From NCBI RefSeq assembly GCF_025567625.1, contig NZ_JAOQJC010000022.1:59312-123311 (forward strand): a stretch of 64,000 nucleotides of DNA, given 5' to 3'. Numbering within the stretch: position 1 is the stretch's first letter; every line of letters begins with the position of its first letter. This stretch comes from Paenibacillus sp. J5C2022. GTDB lineage: Bacteria; Bacillota; Bacilli; Paenibacillales; Paenibacillaceae. Under the pieces are notes generated by a model that saw nothing but the letters and a program-made list of their open reading frames with translations, was not told where the DNA came from and ran no database searches. Positions 35,183-45,000 of this stretch are shown piece after piece. The translations under genes were made by a program, and so were the position numbers.

Positions 35183-35947
35183 TTACTTCGAGCCGTACCG
35201 ATCGCGATACTCCGTCGCCGTCATCCCTTCCTGCTGCTTGAACATCAGCATGAAATGCTTGGGACTCTGATGGCCCGAAAGTCTGGCGACATCATAAATT
35301 TTCAGGCTCGTCTGCGAGAGCAGGCTCTTGGCCTTGTCCAGCCGGATCGTCGAGACATATTCGGAATAGTTCATTCCCGTCTCATTCTTGAACAACTGAC
35401 TCAAGTAGGAGGCGTTCAGATGAACAATCCCGGCCACAGTCTGCAGGCGCAAATCGCCGTCGACATGGAGCTTGACGTAATCTTTAACGTCACGAATAAT
35501 TTTCCTGCCGTCCTCTCCGCCTTCTGCTCCTCTCTCATCTCCCCCTGCACCGCAATAACTTACGCCTCTTGACTCGTCCAGCAGCCGCTTGATTTTATCC
35601 AGCGCCGCTGCCAACTCAAGGCGTTCGACCGGCTTCAGCAAGTATTCCCTGACACCGTAATTGATCGCCTTCTGCGCATATTGAAATTCTCCGTAACCGC
35701 TTATGATGATTACCGGCAGAGCCGGGTATATCTCCTTCACCTTGGAAACCAGCGTCAGTCCGTCCATCTCCCGCATGCGTATATCCGTCATGAGCAAGTC
35801 GGGCAATTCCATGCGAAGATACTCCAGCGCTTTCTCCCCGCCGCTTGCTTCGGCAACGACCGCGAATTCACCCGTTGACTGATGGATGAGCTCCTTCAGC
35901 CCCTCACGTATCACCTTCTCGTCTTCTACAAGCAGAACCTTATACAT
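35183..35947 (-). CDS. yesN: Response regulator, YesN type (REC plus AraC HTH)
   Basis: A 254-residue regulator with an N-terminal receiver domain (VLLVEDEKVIREGLKELI; phospho-acceptor Asp in LLMTDIRMREMDGL, about residue 55; Lys in YLLKPVERLEL) and a C-terminal AraC-type DNA-binding domain (VAGIVHLNASYLSQLFKNET, then IYDVARLSGHQSPKHFMLMF). The ATG at 35947 is chosen for GAGAGGTGAG upstream. It is in an operon with the YesM-like kinase and likely activates the importer genes downstream. Confidence 0.92.
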   Translation of the reverse strand: MYKVLLVEDEKVIREGLKELIHQSTGEFAVVAEASGGEKALEYLRMELPDLLMTDIRMREMDGLTLVSKVKEIYPALPVIIISGYGEFQYAQKAINYGVREYLLKPVERLELAAALDKIKRLLDESRGVSYCGAGGDERGAEGGEDGRKIIRDVKDYVKLHVDGDLRLQTVAGIVHLNASYLSQLFKNETGMNYSEYVSTIRLDKAKSLLSQTSLKIYDVARLSGHQSPKHFMLMFKQQEGMTATEYRDRYGSK

Positions 35948-35970
35948 ATCGCTCACCTCTCAATGCTGAC

Positions 35971-37797
35971 TTATGTCAATGGAATGGTGACGGTAACCGT
36001 CAATCCGTATCCTTTGCTTCCGTCTACCGTTACATCGCCTTGATTTCCGTAAATAAACGATATTCGCTCATAAATATTCGAAATGCCGATTCCATGCCCG
36101 GCCCCCTTCTTCCAACTGTTCGTGGAGGTGCGTTCCCGCAGGCGAGCATTCCACTCCGCTATCTCCGCATCCTCCAGTCCCGCACCGTCGTCTCGCACCG
36201 TAATGAGCAATACTTCCTCGAGGCACAGGGCGGAAATCCATACCTGCCCGCCCCGCTCCTTCGGGTCAATGCCGTGGAATACAGCGTTTTCAACTAGCGG
36301 CTGAATCGTCAGCTTGGGGATGAGAATATGCTCCGCCCCGTCCTCGATATCATATTCCACACGAAGCCTTTCGCCGTATCGCATCTGCTGAATCTGCACA
36401 TATGACCTGACGAACTGCATCTCTTCGCGCAGCGGCACCAGCCTATCCGCCTTATCTATCGTATAGCGCAGCAGCCTCCCAAGAGCAGATACCATATCGG
36501 AAGCTTCCATCGCCCCGCTCCTTACAGCCATCATGCTGATCGACTCTAACGTATTGTAAATAAAATGAGGACGAATCTGACTTTGCAGAGCTGCCAGCTC
36601 CGCCTCCTTCTCCCTGACTCCCAGCAGCAGCACCTCCTTGAACAATCGCTCAATCTCCTCCATCATCCGGTTGAAGCCCCTTCCCAGCTGACCAAGCTCA
36701 TCCTGCTGCTCGATTGTGATTCGCTGGTTGAATTGGCCTTGCTCGGCTAAGATCATGCGGTTCTTCAACCGAATTAACGGGCGAGTAAGCCGATAAGCCA
36801 CTATGATGGCCAGAAGCACGGCGACAAGCACGCACAAGGAGGCGAACCACATCGTGAACAAGCCCAGCTGCCGGGATTCCTTCTGAATCATATTCGTCGG
36901 AATAAGTCCCAGTACGGACACCCCCGAATAAGACGAATGCTGTTGAACCAGCATATAGTCCACCTCATGCAATGTGACTCTGTCCGTCTGGTTCAGATGG
37001 AAGGAGCTGCCGTTCTGCAGCAATGCCTCGTAAGCGGATACACCCGCCTGACGCTCTGTCTCGAACAACAGTCTTTGATTGCCGTCCATGATGATCAAAT
37101 GCGCATTGGGCTCGAAGTTCAGATTAGCCAGAATCGTACGGAAAGCCGTCAGCTTCATATCGATTATGATGTAGCCGATCCTCTCCAGCGTGCTCGGTTC
37201 GCGAATGGCTCTGGCAACGGAAATCACAGGCTCTGCCACAGGCTTCAGGTAATAGGAGGGCTTATGCTGGGGAACGAGCACCCAAGCGCCGCTTGAGCGC
37301 TCTACTTCATCGAACCAGGCGTCGCCTCTTCCATCCCAGACGTTCGGCACATCCATGGCATCGACATTGGAGAAGAAGATGCCGCTGTTGCTTACGATAT
37401 GAATGCCGCGGATCTCCTCCCGGTTATATGCCTGTGCGGACGTATACAGCTTCATCTTCTGGTAATCCTCCGAGGATGCCCGATCGGCATCGCCCATCGT
37501 CCCGTCGTACTTTTTCAATATGGACAGCACCTTCTCATCGTACACCGGCATAAGAGACAAGCGCTGCATCTCCCGCAATGCCCGGTCCAGATTCAAGTTG
37601 ATCTGCCTGACGAGGTCAATAGTGTACCGCTCTGTCTTGTCGTCCATCGTGGAGGAAAAGTATCGATACGTCACTGCTCCCTGCAGGCTCAATGGCAGCA
37701 GAATTAACGCTATAAACAATATGAGCAGCTTCTTGCGAAAATTTAATCTTGATGACCATCCCTTGATGCTTCTGATGTCAATCACCCCATTGTGCAT
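35971..37797 (-). CDS. yesM: Sensor histidine kinase, YesM type
   Basis: A 608-residue membrane kinase with TM1 (about residues 25-50), a ~250-residue extracellular Cache-like sensor, TM2 (about 300-330), HAMP, a His_kinase domain with LQSQIRPHFIYNTLESI (phospho-His) and a C-terminal HATPase (VENAVFHGIDPKERGG, then DDGAGL and GHGIGISNIYERI). It likely senses an extracellular sugar or its binding protein. The ATG at 37797 is preferred because GAAGGCGA lies upstream; the TTG six codons before it overlaps that site. First gene of the importer operon. Confidence 0.92.
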   Translation of the reverse strand: MHNGVIDIRSIKGWSSRLNFRKKLLILFIALILLPLSLQGAVTYRYFSSTMDDKTERYTIDLVRQINLNLDRALREMQRLSLMPVYDEKVLSILKKYDGTMGDADRASSEDYQKMKLYTSAQAYNREEIRGIHIVSNSGIFFSNVDAMDVPNVWDGRGDAWFDEVERSSGAWVLVPQHKPSYYLKPVAEPVISVARAIREPSTLERIGYIIIDMKLTAFRTILANLNFEPNAHLIIMDGNQRLLFETERQAGVSAYEALLQNGSSFHLNQTDRVTLHEVDYMLVQQHSSYSGVSVLGLIPTNMIQKESRQLGLFTMWFASLCVLVAVLLAIIVAYRLTRPLIRLKNRMILAEQGQFNQRITIEQQDELGQLGRGFNRMMEEIERLFKEVLLLGVREKEAELAALQSQIRPHFIYNTLESISMMAVRSGAMEASDMVSALGRLLRYTIDKADRLVPLREEMQFVRSYVQIQQMRYGERLRVEYDIEDGAEHILIPKLTIQPLVENAVFHGIDPKERGGQVWISALCLEEVLLITVRDDGAGLEDAEIAEWNARLRERTSTNSWKKGAGHGIGISNIYERISFIYGNQGDVTVDGSKGYGLTVTVTIPLT

Positions 37798-37974
37798 AAT
37801 TCGGATCGCCTTCAAAAATAAATCCTATTATAGATGATCTCTGTGATTCTGTCACAATCCGTCGGTATTCATCGTCTTGGGACCTCAGAGAACGTTGCCG
37901 GTGTTCTGAATCGACCTCCATCCGAACGGGCTGCCTCGACCGAAAGGAAGCTCCGTGCGCCGGGCAGGCACGGG

Positions 37975-38247
37975 CCGCTGAACTTCTCCGTCCACCCGCA
38001 GCGGTCGCACTTGACCGAGCATCAGGATCATGCAGTCATCCACGCTATGCGGTATACTGATAAGAAGATCACCGCAGATGAAGCCAAGCCGACGACAGTG
38101 CTGCGGGGCACACTGGATCGTCCCGCTGTGCGCACCGGCTTGACTTGCATCTATGCGGCTGGCGACTGGACGGGAGAAGAAGGTCTGCTGCTGGACGCTT
38201 GCGCGGCAAGCGCGGAGAAGGCCTCAGAGCTGGTATTGTCTAACTGA
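37975..38247 (+). pseudogene. Remnant of an FAD-dependent oxidoreductase (C-terminal pieces)
   Basis: The frame ends in CIYAAGDWTGEEGLLLDACA, the typical FAD-binding C terminus of phytoene-dehydrogenase-like amine oxidases. Just before it, LNFSVHPQRSHLTEHQDHAV and a following MRYTDKKITADEA resemble a more internal segment. The intervening ~100 residues and the whole N-terminal two-thirds are missing, so internal and 5' deletions have occurred. It ends 15 bases before a SigJ-type sigma factor, a partner often found next to such oxidoreductases. The 5' part of the open frame (37834-37975) does not look coding. Confidence 0.6.
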
Positions 38248-38262
38248 TGGAGGGTGGCACAA

Positions 38263-39162
38263 ATGGAGAAGGACGTTCCTGTTCGGGAAGATTGGCTGAC
38301 GCAATGGTATGGCGAACACCGGCGATATTTGCTGGCTGTCGCTTATCGCATGCTGGGCTCTTATACGGAAGCGGAAGATATCGTACAGGATGTGTTCGTC
38401 CGCCTGCACAGCTTGAATCCTGCCGACATCTCGCAGGCTCGGCCCTTCCTGACTCGCATGATCGTCAATCGCAGCATGGATGTACTGAAGTCGGCCCGGA
38501 TGAAGCGTGTCAACTATGTCGGGCCATGGCTGCCGGAGCCCGAAGTTGCGCGTTATCCGGAGGATGTTAGCGATACGCTTGTTCATACAGAGGCCGTCAG
38601 CTACGCGCTGCTCGTCATGATGGAGCGCTTGTCCCCGGGCGAGCGGGCAGTCTTCCTGCTGCACGACATAATGGGCTATAGCTATCCCGACATCGCAGCC
38701 ATGCTGGAACGGACGGAGGCTTCGTGCCGCCAGTTGATGAGCAGGGCGCGCAAGAAGCTGCAGAGCGACAGGCCGCAAGATCCGCCGCCGCTCCCCGAAG
38801 CGCGGCTCATGTCGGAGCGCTTCCTGAGAGCCGTCTATTCCGGCGACCACGAGCAGGTGCTTCAGTGGCTGCATCAGCAAGCCGTCTGCTTCTCGGATGG
38901 AGGCGGCAAGGTACATGCCGCCGTCAGGCCGATTGCCGGAGCTGATCGCGTAGCGGCGTTCATTATCGGACTCATGTCGCAGCTCCAGTCCTCACAGGTT
39001 GCGGATGCGACATTGGTGCCGCTCATCATTAACGGCGAGCTCGGATTCGGCGTAAGCGAAGGCGGCCGCTGGACTACGGCGATCTCTATCGCCTGGTCGC
39101 CGGAAGGCATCCGCTACCTCTATATGGTGCGCAATCCGGATAAGCTGGGGCAGATGCCCTAG
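38263..39162 (+). CDS. sigJ: ECF sigma factor, SigJ type
   Basis: A 299-residue protein: sigma-70 region 2 (YLLAVAYRMLGSYTEAEDIV, about residues 22-90), region 4 (LSPGERAVFLLHDIMGYSYP, then IAAMLERTEASCRQLMSRAR, about 120-175) and a C-terminal SnoaL-like domain (about 190-299). The last domain defines SigJ-type ECF factors, which lack a separate anti-sigma factor and are thought to be regulated through it. The ATG at 38263 has GGAGGG upstream; a GTG at 38254 overlaps that site. The neighbouring oxidoreductase gene that often accompanies this sigma factor is decayed here. Confidence 0.88.
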   Translation: MEKDVPVREDWLTQWYGEHRRYLLAVAYRMLGSYTEAEDIVQDVFVRLHSLNPADISQARPFLTRMIVNRSMDVLKSARMKRVNYVGPWLPEPEVARYPEDVSDTLVHTEAVSYALLVMMERLSPGERAVFLLHDIMGYSYPDIAAMLERTEASCRQLMSRARKKLQSDRPQDPPPLPEARLMSERFLRAVYSGDHEQVLQWLHQQAVCFSDGGGKVHAAVRPIAGADRVAAFIIGLMSQLQSSQVADATLVPLIINGELGFGVSEGGRWTTAISIAWSPEGIRYLYMVRNPDKLGQMP

Positions 39163-39656
39163 CTTATTTTCGCTCCATTCCACTAACTCTCAGCCACTAG
39201 CCGTTCCTCCCAAACACAACTAACCGGATTTCATCAGACTCTTGAGAAAGTCCTTTTTGAGTTGGCATGAGAAATCAAAAGTAAATATAAGGTACTCAGG
39301 TATTCTTCCACAATGAACCATATTATCGCAATGAAATGGATTTCATGCTGTTATTTTGAGCAATCGTTGGAATCGTGTGCGGGATAAGCGGTTTTAACTG
39401 TACCTTTTCCACTTAAAAGGTGTAAATTCGTAGATTTCAACTATCATAACTGCATAAAATCCATTAAACTTTCCGGTACAGCTCAGTGTGCGATCTCCAC
39501 GCTATTCTCCACGCCAATCTGAACCGGATTGCCCCGATGGGATTGCATCCTCTCCGAAGAAAATATACAATATTGGACAACTCTAGCAACTCAGATAATC
39601 TAGTCTAGCAACTACGATATTCAAGAGACATTCTAAACGAAACAGGCGGTGAACGC
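39163..39656. other. AT-rich intergenic stretch without a recognised gene
   Basis: No ORF above 60 codons and no RNA gene are recognised in these ~490 bases. A small hairpin CCTTTT-CCACTT-AAAAGG lies near 39402-39419. The base composition is markedly more AT-rich than the flanking genes, so it may be a decayed sequence. Confidence 0.5.
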
Positions 39657-40454
39657 ATGAAGGTTTATGTAAGCGTAGACATGGAAGGGATATCCGGCAT
39701 TATGCTGCGGGAGCAGCTATTCCGGGGAGAAGCGTTATACGAGGAAGCGCGGCGACTGCTCACACTGGAGGTTAACGCTGTTACAGAAGCGCTGGTAGAA
39801 GCGGGAGCTACTCAGATCATTGTGAAGGATGCACATGCAAGCGGATATAATCTGCTTCCGGAGCTGCTTCATCCCGCTGCAGACTACGCTATGGGAGCTA
39901 CGCGAATAGAGCATCGCTTCCCCGGGCTTACTTCGGACTTCGCAGCCGCGCTACTTATCGGCTACCATGCAATGGGCGGCACGCGCGAAGCGGTCAGAGA
40001 CCACACGATGTCTTCGCAAGGCTGGCAATCCGTCCAGCTGAACGGGCGAATGATCGGCGAGATTGGACTGGATGCTCTCTTGTTCGGGCTGCAAGGGGTT
40101 CCCGTATGCTTCGTGTCCGGCGATGACAAGACGTGCAAGGAAGCGAAGGAAGAGCTTGGCCATGTATCCGTATACGCTACGAAGACGGCTACCGGGCGGC
40201 ATTCCGCCATCATCAAGCCGCTCGCCCGCTCTCATGCGGAGCTGAAGGAAGCCGTGAAAGCCGCTGTCGAGAACGTACCAGCGCGGTACCAGCCTTACGC
40301 CTTGCCCGGTCCGTATGAAGTGACGATGCGCTTCCACCATACCGAACAGGCGGACAGCCGCAGATACGACAACGTCCATTCGGAACGAATCGACGGCGTA
40401 ACGGCACGTTATCGCCATGAGTCGTTGACGGATTTGCTGGCGATGGTATTTTAA
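39657..40454 (+). CDS. dppA: D-aminopeptidase, M55 family (DppA)
   Basis: A 265-residue zinc-dependent D-amino-acid aminopeptidase that removes N-terminal D-alanine from short D-peptides. The metal ligands of the family are visible: Asp8 and Glu10 in YVSVDMEGISG, His60 in VKDAHASG, and His104 in LIGYHAMGG. DHTMSSQGW follows. Length matches DppA. In Bacillus dppA lies in a dipeptide transport operon; here it stands alone, so it likely recycles cell-wall D-peptides independently. The ATG has AGGCGGTG upstream. Confidence 0.9.
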   Translation: MKVYVSVDMEGISGIMLREQLFRGEALYEEARRLLTLEVNAVTEALVEAGATQIIVKDAHASGYNLLPELLHPAADYAMGATRIEHRFPGLTSDFAAALLIGYHAMGGTREAVRDHTMSSQGWQSVQLNGRMIGEIGLDALLFGLQGVPVCFVSGDDKTCKEAKEELGHVSVYATKTATGRHSAIIKPLARSHAELKEAVKAAVENVPARYQPYALPGPYEVTMRFHHTEQADSRRYDNVHSERIDGVTARYRHESLTDLLAMVF

Positions 40455-40564
40455 AAATTGCACAGCTGCTCTCCCTCTGAAAGTCCCGGTATGCCGCAAA
40501 AGCTGCGATTACAGGCCTCGGCTTCTACCGGGGCCCAGCTGGCGGCAGGAATTCAGGTCTGATT

Positions 40565-41935
40565 TCACAAAATCATATCGATCCTGTCATAAAACTTTTG
40601 CTCCTCCATCTTGGCCAAATACAGCTTCAGTGCATGCCTGAAGGAAGCCATCCCCTCGCTGTCCAGCCCGATATCGGTAAACAGATGATAAGTAGGGACG
40701 ATCTCCCGATACATATGATAGCGGGACGGACGATTGCCATGCTCCTCGCCGCTCCATTCGGCTGCCGGCTTCAGGCTCGGAATGCTTAACGTCCCTTGCC
40801 GTATCGCCAGCTGGGAATCCATAGACACCATATGCTCGACGAGCAGGCGCGCTTCGTGCTTGCATCTCGATCGCTTGTTAATCGCCAGACCGATGATAAG
40901 AAGCAGCGTCTTCGGGTCATGGATGCGCGGAAGCGGAGAGATATCGTACCGGAACGGGGCATCGGACAAATAATTCAGACTGAAGTAAGAAGTCATAATC
41001 ATGGACACATTCTCGTTCAAAAACAGATTCTCCACATCCGCATCATTCTCGGACAAATAGAACGGGAATACATTCTTATCGGAAATAATGCTTCGGAACA
41101 CGTTCACGCTTTCCATAATTTTAATTTTGTCCCCGCTGTGCAGCTCCACAGCCTTGTCGCGATTCAACTGAATGCCGCTCTGCAGCAAAAATACAGGCCA
41201 CCGATTCTCCGAAAGCGCATGAAAGCAAAAACCGTATCTCTCCTTGGACGGGCTGGTCAGCTTGGATGCTGTCTCGACCAATTGCTCCCAGCTCCAGCTG
41301 CTGTCCGGCTCCAGACAACCCGCTTCGGCAAAGTGGTCCTTATTGTAACACAGCACGACAGGCGAGAAAATGAACGGTTGAACGAACAACTCGCCCGAAG
41401 CCGTGAAGGTCTCCGTCAAGTGCGGATAGATGCCGGGATTGGCGGTTAACGGCTCAAAGAATTGCTCCCCAGTCTCGTTAAGCGAGCTGAAGTCCGAATA
41501 GTTGAGTGTGACAACATCAATCAGTCCCTGCTGCAAAAAAACTTTAACCGTCTGATGCTCCTCATCGTAGGGAAGCGGAATCAGCTTGACGCGAATATGC
41601 GGGTACTTCGCATGGAAGCGCTCCACAAGCTGCAGAATCATGCTTTCCTTCTCCAGCGAAGAGTAATAACCCAGATTCAGAATCACGGCAGGTTCTTCAA
41701 CCTTCTGCACGATACGGTTGCCTATTCGGGCCACCTTCTCGATCAACCCTTCTTCTACGAGCGTATCCAGCCCTTTTCTTATTGAACTCTTGCTCAATTG
41801 AAACTGTTCGCTGAGAGCAGCCTCGGAAGGCAGATACTGTCCCGGCTCGCGCTTCCCCGCAATAATCTCTTCCCGCAATCTATTGGTGAAATCCGTTAAC
41901 CGCTCTCGAAAGGTCGTACGGCTTGGCTTACTCAT
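40565..41935 (-). CDS. Fusion of GntR-type DNA-binding domain and sugar solute-binding domain
   Basis: A 456-residue cytoplasmic regulator with no signal peptide. Residues about 10-75 form a GntR winged helix (REPGQYLPSEAALSEQFQLS, then KSSIRKGLDTLVEEGLIEKV). Residues about 80-456 form an extracellular-type solute-binding fold (LVERFHAKYPHIRVKLIPLP, CYNKDHFAEAGCLEPDSSWS, NENVSMIMTSYFSLN) like those in CUT1 importers. The start at 41935 has GAGGAG upstream. Ordinary GntR sugar regulators use a UTRA or LacI-like sensor; here an importer-type binding protein does the sensing. The target operon is not evident; the neighbours are dppA and a surface-protein operon. Confidence 0.87.
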   Translation of the reverse strand: MSKPSRTTFRERLTDFTNRLREEIIAGKREPGQYLPSEAALSEQFQLSKSSIRKGLDTLVEEGLIEKVARIGNRIVQKVEEPAVILNLGYYSSLEKESMILQLVERFHAKYPHIRVKLIPLPYDEEHQTVKVFLQQGLIDVVTLNYSDFSSLNETGEQFFEPLTANPGIYPHLTETFTASGELFVQPFIFSPVVLCYNKDHFAEAGCLEPDSSWSWEQLVETASKLTSPSKERYGFCFHALSENRWPVFLLQSGIQLNRDKAVELHSGDKIKIMESVNVFRSIISDKNVFPFYLSENDADVENLFLNENVSMIMTSYFSLNYLSDAPFRYDISPLPRIHDPKTLLLIIGLAINKRSRCKHEARLLVEHMVSMDSQLAIRQGTLSIPSLKPAAEWSGEEHGNRPSRYHMYREIVPTYHLFTDIGLDSEGMASFRHALKLYLAKMEEQKFYDRIDMIL

Positions 41936-42040
41936 ACCTATGGACTCCTCGTGAACAATGTCATGCCGGAACCTGTTCATCCGGCATCATTACTATGTTA
42001 AATTCACTTCCGCCGGCTGTCAAACGATCCAACGGGACAA

Positions 42041-42067
42041 GAGAGGCTGCCCCCGGGACAGCCTCTC
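42041..42067 (-). terminator. Terminator of the surface-protein operon
   Basis: GAGAGGCTG (42041-42049) pairs with CAGCCTCTC (42059-42067). On the minus strand it is followed by the modestly T-rich TTGTCC. It lies 18 bases after the stop of the 1371-residue protein. Confidence 0.65.
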
Positions 42068-42084
42068 GCCAGACACTTCGCTTC

Positions 42085-45000
42085 CTATCTCTCCGAAAGC
42101 TTCAAATACAATAGTGCGACATCGACGATATCAATCCGGCCGTCGCCGTTCCTATCGAACTTGCGATTCGCCTCTGCGAGCTCATCGCCTATGCTTTGCG
42201 CCGCAGCCTTAACGTAAGTGGAATCGACGCGCGTTATGGCCAGATCTACGGATGGCTGCTCCTCCAGCACGGCGGACTTGTTGCCATAAGCCGTGCTGGA
42301 CACTTCCGCCCCGCTCTCCAGCAGAACGGCGGTCTCTTCAGCTTCGTCCTTCGCTTTCAGCATCACCTTGGCGATATCCACATCGCCATTGACGGCGCCG
42401 CTACCGCTCTGAGCAATCTGGAACCGTATGACGCCAGCCTCGCTTGCATTCGGAGCTATCGCGTTGCCGAATCCATTCAATGGCTCGAAGCTGACGAATT
42501 CGAACTTGTCTGCATCAAAGGTCACGCCCGCTCTTACTTTACTCACGTCAACCGCATCATTCGTCGAGACAAGCAGTTCGACCCGATCGCCGACCAGCAC
42601 ATGATCCGATGGCGCCTCAAGCATGAGCGCACCTGTCGTGTCAGCCGTCTCGAGCTCTGTAGTCAGCGCGATATCATCGTAATAAGCAGTGAACGTATTA
42701 TAGGCGGAGCTGTACAGCATGAACCGTATCTTCGCCGCATCGTCCGGCGTCACGAACTCTACCGACTGCCGCGTCCAAGCGTCCCGCTTGTCGCGATCTT
42801 CCGCCTTCACATCGATCCGGTAAGTGGCGATAGGATCAGAGCCGCTTGCCGCATACGCATATACCAGCATAACGGCATCATCCGACGCTTCGCCATCCGC
42901 GATATTGATCCACATGCTGACCTCATACTTCTGATTGGCATGAACCGCATGCGGATACGACATATACCCTCCCATCGTCGATGTGCTTTCATCCACGATT
43001 TTCAAGGCCGAGCTGCCGCTGCGGCTTCTCTCCGTGCTGAGTGCGAAGTCCAGTCCGTCTGCATAATGCTTGCTCCAGCCTGGAATAACGCCGCTTGCCA
43101 GCGGCTGCTCGAACGAGTCGTTCGTGACGGGTACCGTCACCTTCACCTTGGGCAGACCGGAACCGATTGCCACTTCCTTCACCACATCTTCATTCAGCAC
43201 TCCGCCATATGGCGCGCTTGCCGACAGCTCCGATCCTCGCTTCAAGACAAGCTTTGTCCCGGCGGCCGCTTCCTTCGCCTCGAGAACCAGCATTGCTGCC
43301 TCTACACGATCTGCGGTCACGGCATTCGCCGCATCCGTATGGGAGAGATTGAAATCCACCGTACCGGCCACATCCGTATGAACCTTCACATTGACGTCAT
43401 GACCGTTCTTGAACGAATCCGACGGCTCGAGGCTGACGAAGTCGAACAACGTCTCGTCGTACGTCATAATGGCTTGAACCTTGTGCAGCGACTTCGCGGC
43501 ATTCACCAGCACGGGGATAGAAATCGTATCGCCTTTCACTACCATTCCCGGTACATCGCCAAGCGCCAGCTCACCTGGTAGATTCGAAGCATCGGTCTCT
43601 ACAGTAAGCGTGACATCGTCATAATAAGCCGTGAATGTATTCCAGGCCGAGCTGTTCGGCATAATGCGGATATGGTCGGCATTGGACGGCGTTGTGAACG
43701 TCACCTTCTCCTGCACCCACCGCTGCGTCAAGCTTCTGTCCGTCACATCCATTCTGTAATCAGCCAGGTTGCCTCTCACAGAGTCATATACATAGACTTG
43801 AAGTATGGCGTCGTCGCTGGACTGCCCTTCGGCTACGTAGTGCCACATGCTAATGGTGTATGTTGTATTCGGCTGTACGGCGACCGGATATGTCGTATAC
43901 CTTCCTCCCAGCGTATTGGAATTGTCCACAATCTTGAAGCTTGCAGTCCCGCTGTGGCTTCTGTCCTCGCTTCTGCCGAAGAACAAGCTGGCGTCAATCG
44001 CGCCGAACGGATTCCAGTTGCCGAGAGGCTCATTGTCGAAGGATGTGTTGGCCGTGTAAGCGTATTGAACAGGCTTCATAAGCGGCTGTACAACCTCGTC
44101 GGTCACCGGGATCATCATCAGCTCGAGGGCATCATCCTTCAAGTAGTAGATATTCTCCTGACCATCGGCATCCTTGGCGATCGTCATAAAGGTAACGGCT
44201 GAACCAAGGGACGGAAGCGTCACATGTTCCATCGTATTCGGATCGACGACTGTGAGCTTGCCCGCAAGATCCGTGTAGAGCAGTCCGTCCTCGCCCCAAT
44301 GCGTATGGATCGGCCGCCACATCCCATAATTTTTGACCGCCGGATAGATGTCCTTGTACTTCACGACGGAATAATCGTCCGGATTCATGGCGAATAGAAC
44401 GCCGTCCACAGCGCCCCATAGCAGGCCGTCGCTTCCGAATGTCAGTCCGCTGATCAGCTTTGGCTTGTCGAGCTCCGGAATATTCAAGGTGAAATCTATT
44501 ATTTTTTTCTTCTGCGCAGTATCCCAGACGAATATCTTCGCCATCTGCTCTGTCGGTTCGACCCCCAACCCCGGAGTAATCGTGGTGGAACCGAACAATA
44601 TGCCGTCCTTCTCCGCCAGACCAACAATACCCTGATTGGTTACGACATTCTCATACACTTCCACCCCGCCCGCAGCGGGATCGTAGATCGTGAGCGCCCC
44701 GGGCAATTTGCCGTATCCCGCAATGGTGCCGATGTACAACTTGTCTCCGAAAGCCTTCATAATATACGGGCGGTCCTGATCATGCTCGATCTCGAATAGC
44801 TGCTGTGCCGCCGGAGCTGATGGGGAAGTCGTGTCCAGCTTATAGACGATGGCGTCGGGATATACCCCGAAGTACATGTCCGTGCCCAGCGCGGCCATCC
44901 CTTCCGCCTGCCCAAGCGGGAAGTTGACCGTCTCATCCGTCCCGGGATCGAATACGGAGATCAGTCCTCCGGGATAGCCGCTCATGTACAACTTGCCGTC

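Noticed and set aside
42196..43581. 461-codon plus-strand ORF
   Set aside because: Antisense to the large surface protein; His- and Arg-rich shadow composition.
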